DNA from: an uncultured Alphaproteobacteria bacterium
GTDB taxonomy: Bacteria > Pseudomonadota > Alphaproteobacteria > Rickettsiales > Midichloriaceae
Assembly (NCBI GenBank): GCA_903860855.1
Contig: CAIOSF010000136.1
Coordinates: 1 to 7,832 of the forward strand
Length of the DNA stretch: 7,832 bases
Direction: 5' to 3'
In this document: one piece after another, positions 5,328 through 7,832 of the stretch
How positions within the stretch are numbered: the first letter of the stretch is position 1
How the letters are laid out: each line of letters begins with the position of its first letter
The notes under the pieces: generated by a model
What the model saw: only the letters and a program-made list of their open reading frames with translations
Told to the model about the DNA's origin: nothing
The model's database searches: none
Made by a program: the position numbers and the translations under genes

Positions 5328-7613
5328 CTAGTCTATAAGTTTTTGCCAAAAAGATTTAAGCACCGACTTTTGTTTTTTAGTCTCTTTGCCATCGCTACCA
5401 GCTTCCTGCTCAGCCTGTAGCGCCTTCTCTCCTCGACTGACCACCAGTTCGTTGTTGCGCTCACGATGACTTCGATTCGCATCGCGCCCTCCTTTAGGAT
5501 CAGCAGCCACTATGGTGTTGGCAGCATCACCATCTACTTCTACATTCTTACCATGGGTATCTTTTTTAGGCCCTTTATCTATCCTCTGATGGGTATATCT
5601 ATGGCTGCTATCATATTTCTGCCTATCTCCTCTACGATGATCGTTTTGACTAACATTTTGGCTAGAACCTTGAGCACGATCCTGAGCTGAACCTTGAGGA
5701 GTAGCATCAACCTGCCCTTCTCGCCTATGTGAGCCATCTCTCTGATTATCTTTTTGGAAACTACCACTTTTCTGATTTTGACTCTGAGTGCTACCTTGAA
5801 ATTTTCTATTTCTGCTTTGACTGCGCTCTCCCCTGTCTCGATCACCACTGCTACGACTAACGCTACCTCTACTTTCGTTATTGCGATGACCTCGCCTGTG
5901 TCCATCTCCATCCTGCGGTTTTACATTATCAACTCTTTCATGGGGAAGGATCGTAGGAAAATAGTCATCTATCGTTGATAGAGCTTCGCTCGCCTTACCA
6001 TCTGGATCATCCTTGTGCTCAATAAAGAAACCGTCATATCCAGCTTTTTCATCAATCAATAATCGCACAATGACACCATGCTTCTTTTCTATATCATGTA
6101 ACTCTGATCTTTTAGTGTTGAGAATATATAGAATAAGCTCTGCTGCACCTGATACTTCTATGAACAGCCCACCAAGTTCAATCTCAACTTGAATCGCTCT
6201 TAGAATGGTGCTGGCCGTCACCGGAATAGCTCTCATCTTACCTCTACCACCACAAGCATGGCAAGTAGTGAAGTTGGCCTCATATATGCTGTTTTGTAGT
6301 CTCTGTCTGGTCATCTCCATCACTCCAAATTCACTAAGCTTAGTGAGCTGGGTGTGGGCTGGATCATCAGATAGAGCTAACTTCATGATCCCCTCAACAC
6401 TAACCCTATTTTCTGCACTTTGCATATCGATAAAATCTATGACAATAAGCCCTGAAAGATCTCTAAGTCTAAGTTGTTTCGTTACCTCCCCGGCCGCTTC
6501 AAGATTTGTTCTAAGAGCTGTATCTTCAACATTACTTTCACCAATCGATTTACCAGAGTTTACATCAATCGCTACTAGGGCCTCAGCTTGATCTATGACA
6601 ATATAACCACCTGATTTTAGGGGTACCTTATTAACATATAGCTGATTTATCTGCTGTTCTACACCATACTTAGCAAATAATGGCTCCGTATCTGAATATT
6701 CTTTTATCTTGTCAACATGTCGCGGCAATACTAATTGCATAAAGGCCAAGGTATCTTGATAGGCCTTCTCGCCAGAAACAATGATTTCCTCTATCTCGCT
6801 ATCATAAGTATCACGAATCACTTTTTTGATAACATCTCCTTCCTCGTAAATAAAGGATGGGGCCTTGCTCTTCTTTGAATTTTCTTGAATACTTTCCCAT
6901 ATGTGAATTAGGTTATTAAAATCACGACGAATCTCGGTTTTTGTTTTAAATATGGCATTACCACGAATTACAATGGCCGAGTCCTGTTCTTTTTCCCTCA
7001 GATCCTCAACTAGCTTTGCTAACCTACTCTCTTCATTAAGATTATTTATACTGCGAGATACTCCACCAAGCTTGTTTGAATGAGGCATAAACACCGAATA
7101 TCTTCCAAGTAGCGATATGTATGTTGTAAGAGTCGCTCCCTTACTGCCCCTCTCTTCTTTGGCTATCTGAATCAAGATATTCTGTTCTTTTTTCAAAATG
7201 TCTTGTATTTTATATTTCTTATATATTTCGTTATAAATCAAATGCTCTAGTTTGTGCATATTACTGCCAAACTTAATACCATCACTCTCATCATCTATTT
7301 CGATCCTACCATCGGCCATATCTCTACGTAAACCAGATATCATTCCCAAAAGCCCTTCCTTCTCTTTGGTTGATATTTGATAGTTCAGAGGATGAATCTC
7401 AGCAAATGGCAGAAAACCGTGTTTGCCAGCACCATAATTAACAAAGGCAGCCTGAAGAGAGGCTTCTATCCTCTCTATTTTTCCCAGATATACATTACCT
7501 TTTGTAAGGCTTCGAACATTGTTTTGGTAGCTAAATTCACTTACTTCATTATCATTACATAAAACGACTCTGATTTCGTTATATAGTCCGTCTATTAAGA
7601 TCTTTCTTGACAT
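5328..7613 (-). CDS. rne: Ribonuclease E
   Basis: Endoribonuclease for mRNA decay and rRNA/tRNA processing, and scaffold of the RNA degradosome. Of 761 residues, 1-34 form the family N-terminus (MSRKILIDGLYNEIRVVL). The S1 RNA-binding domain starts at GNVYLGKIERIEASLQAAFV and is split by a charged insertion at about 80-135, as in other alphaproteobacterial enzymes. Catalytic metal ligands are D350 (AIDVNSGKS) and D393 (VIDFIDM). The zinc-link is C451-x2-C454 (CHACGGRG), which would tie two subunits together. From about 560 the chain is a disordered tail rich in R, S, Q, D and G. It ends in KSVLKSFWQKLID, which may be a short degradosome-binding motif. The tail separates it from RNase G. AGGGA lies 6 nt before the ATG. 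It is the first gene of the rne-exporter-ccmA unit. Confidence 0.95.
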   Translation of the reverse strand: MSRKILIDGLYNEIRVVLCNDNEVSEFSYQNNVRSLTKGNVYLGKIERIEASLQAAFVNYGAGKHGFLPFAEIHPLNYQISTKEKEGLLGMISGLRRDMADGRIEIDDESDGIKFGSNMHKLEHLIYNEIYKKYKIQDILKKEQNILIQIAKEERGSKGATLTTYISLLGRYSVFMPHSNKLGGVSRSINNLNEESRLAKLVEDLREKEQDSAIVIRGNAIFKTKTEIRRDFNNLIHIWESIQENSKKSKAPSFIYEEGDVIKKVIRDTYDSEIEEIIVSGEKAYQDTLAFMQLVLPRHVDKIKEYSDTEPLFAKYGVEQQINQLYVNKVPLKSGGYIVIDQAEALVAIDVNSGKSIGESNVEDTALRTNLEAAGEVTKQLRLRDLSGLIVIDFIDMQSAENRVSVEGIMKLALSDDPAHTQLTKLSEFGVMEMTRQRLQNSIYEANFTTCHACGGRGKMRAIPVTASTILRAIQVEIELGGLFIEVSGAAELILYILNTKRSELHDIEKKHGVIVRLLIDEKAGYDGFFIEHKDDPDGKASEALSTIDDYFPTILPHERVDNVKPQDGDGHRRGHRNNESRGSVSRSSGDRDRGERSQSRNRKFQGSTQSQNQKSGSFQKDNQRDGSHRREGQVDATPQGSAQDRAQGSSQNVSQNDHRRGDRQKYDSSHRYTHQRIDKGPKKDTHGKNVEVDGDAANTIVAADPKGGRDANRSHRERNNELVVSRGEKALQAEQEAGSDGKETKKQKSVLKSFWQKLID

Positions 7614-7651
7614 TTCTTTTCCCTGTGGGATTGAGCGATAACCGCTTTTGG
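7614..7651 (-). promoter_or_regulatory. Short 5' leader of rne with a small hairpin
   Basis: The predicted leader is about 38 nt. It holds a 4-bp stem AGCG/CGCT with a 5-nt loop (7646-7634) and the Shine-Dalgarno AGGGA (7624-7620). It is much shorter than the long autoregulatory leader known for enterobacterial rne, so that kind of feedback is not evident here. Confidence 0.35.
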
Positions 7652-7657
7652 GGTTGA

Positions 7658-7686
7658 ATTAAAACCAATTGCACTAAATTAGTCAA
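7658..7686 (-). promoter_or_regulatory. Sigma70-type promoter of the rne operon
   Basis: Minus-strand TTGACT (7686-7681, five of six) and TTTAAT (7663-7658, five of six) are separated by exactly 17 nt. Transcription would start near 7651. This is the best promoter match in the window, and it sits where the first gene of the operon needs it. Confidence 0.65.
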
Positions 7687-7832
7687 GGTCGATGAGGATG
7701 TTAAAACATTCATATTTCCTACACCAATCATTGCATTACCGGTATGATCGGCAAAGGCAGCCTTTTCTTAGTGCGACTTTATTTGTATAAATACACATTC
7801 TCAGTTAATGTTTGCACCATAAGAGATGAAGA
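7687..7832. other. Right-edge spacer, possible gene ends
   Basis: Two short frames run off the right edge and neither can be assigned. On the minus strand the last 17 codons of a frame end VQTLTENVYLYK and TAA at 7781-7779, which could be the 3' end of an upstream gene. On the plus strand an ATG at 7744 (MIGKGSLFLVRLYLYK) stays open to the edge without a Shine-Dalgarno. They overlap each other, so at most one is likely real. Confidence 0.3.

Noticed and set aside
5579..5911. 110-codon minus-strand frame, Val/Ile/Lys-rich
   Set aside because: It is an off-frame reading of the low-complexity RNase E tail. Plus-strand frames at 5466-5690 and 5754-5978 are the same kind of shadow.
6205..6591. 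128-codon plus-strand frame antisense to the RNase E catalytic core
   Set aside because: The minus strand carries the catalytic aspartates and zinc-link in the correct order. The antisense frame has no recognisable domain.
7579..7713. 44-codon minus-strand frame upstream of and overlapping the rne start, with an AGGAAAT before its ATG
   Set aside because: It spans the strong rne promoter, so a transcript from that promoter would not include its start. The protein is not recognisable.
1..7832. CRISPR arrays, toxin-antitoxin pairs, riboswitches, phage genes
   Set aside because: No regularly spaced repeats, no paired small overlapping genes with known motifs, and no long structured leader were seen on either strand.

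Overview
The window looks like a piece of an AT-rich alphaproteobacterial chromosome, probably from a reduced, host-associated lineage such as Rickettsiales or Holosporales. The evidence is a 7Fe-8S FdxA-type ferredoxin, an alphaproteobacterial-style L28, an RNase E with an insertion in its S1 domain and a long polar tail, an MsbA-like exporter, a CcmA ATPase, and decayed gene remnants in AT-rich spacers. The lineage is inferred from protein flavour only; no 16S gene or species marker is present.

Layout: (1) Positions 1-226, minus strand, hold the N-terminal 75 codons of a ferredoxin that runs off the left edge. (2) Positions 342-557, plus strand, carry tRNA-Leu(UAG), a likely hairpin terminator, and tRNA-Gly(UCC). 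(3) Positions 726-1626, plus strand, carry rpmB (L28) and rpiB (ribose-5-phosphate isomerase B). (4) Positions about 1625-2885 form a disturbed island. It starts with a relic resembling the 3' end of a DNA-alkylation-repair (AlkD-like) gene. Next is an unrecognised 174-codon minus-strand gene with a textbook ribosome binding site and a plausible promoter. After that comes AT-rich DNA with a decayed transposase-like frame. (5) Positions 2886-7613, minus strand, form a tight three-gene operon: rne (RNase E), an MsbA-like ABC exporter starting at TTG, and ccmA, which overlaps the exporter by 7 nt. A strong sigma70-type promoter lies just upstream of rne.

Most of the window is housekeeping: electron transfer, translation, pentose phosphate metabolism, RNA turnover, lipid export and cytochrome c biogenesis. 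I see no CRISPR array, defence system, toxin-antitoxin pair or intact mobile element. The parts least explained are the island between rpiB and ccmA, with its orphan gene, and the grouping of rne, exporter and ccmA in one transcription unit.
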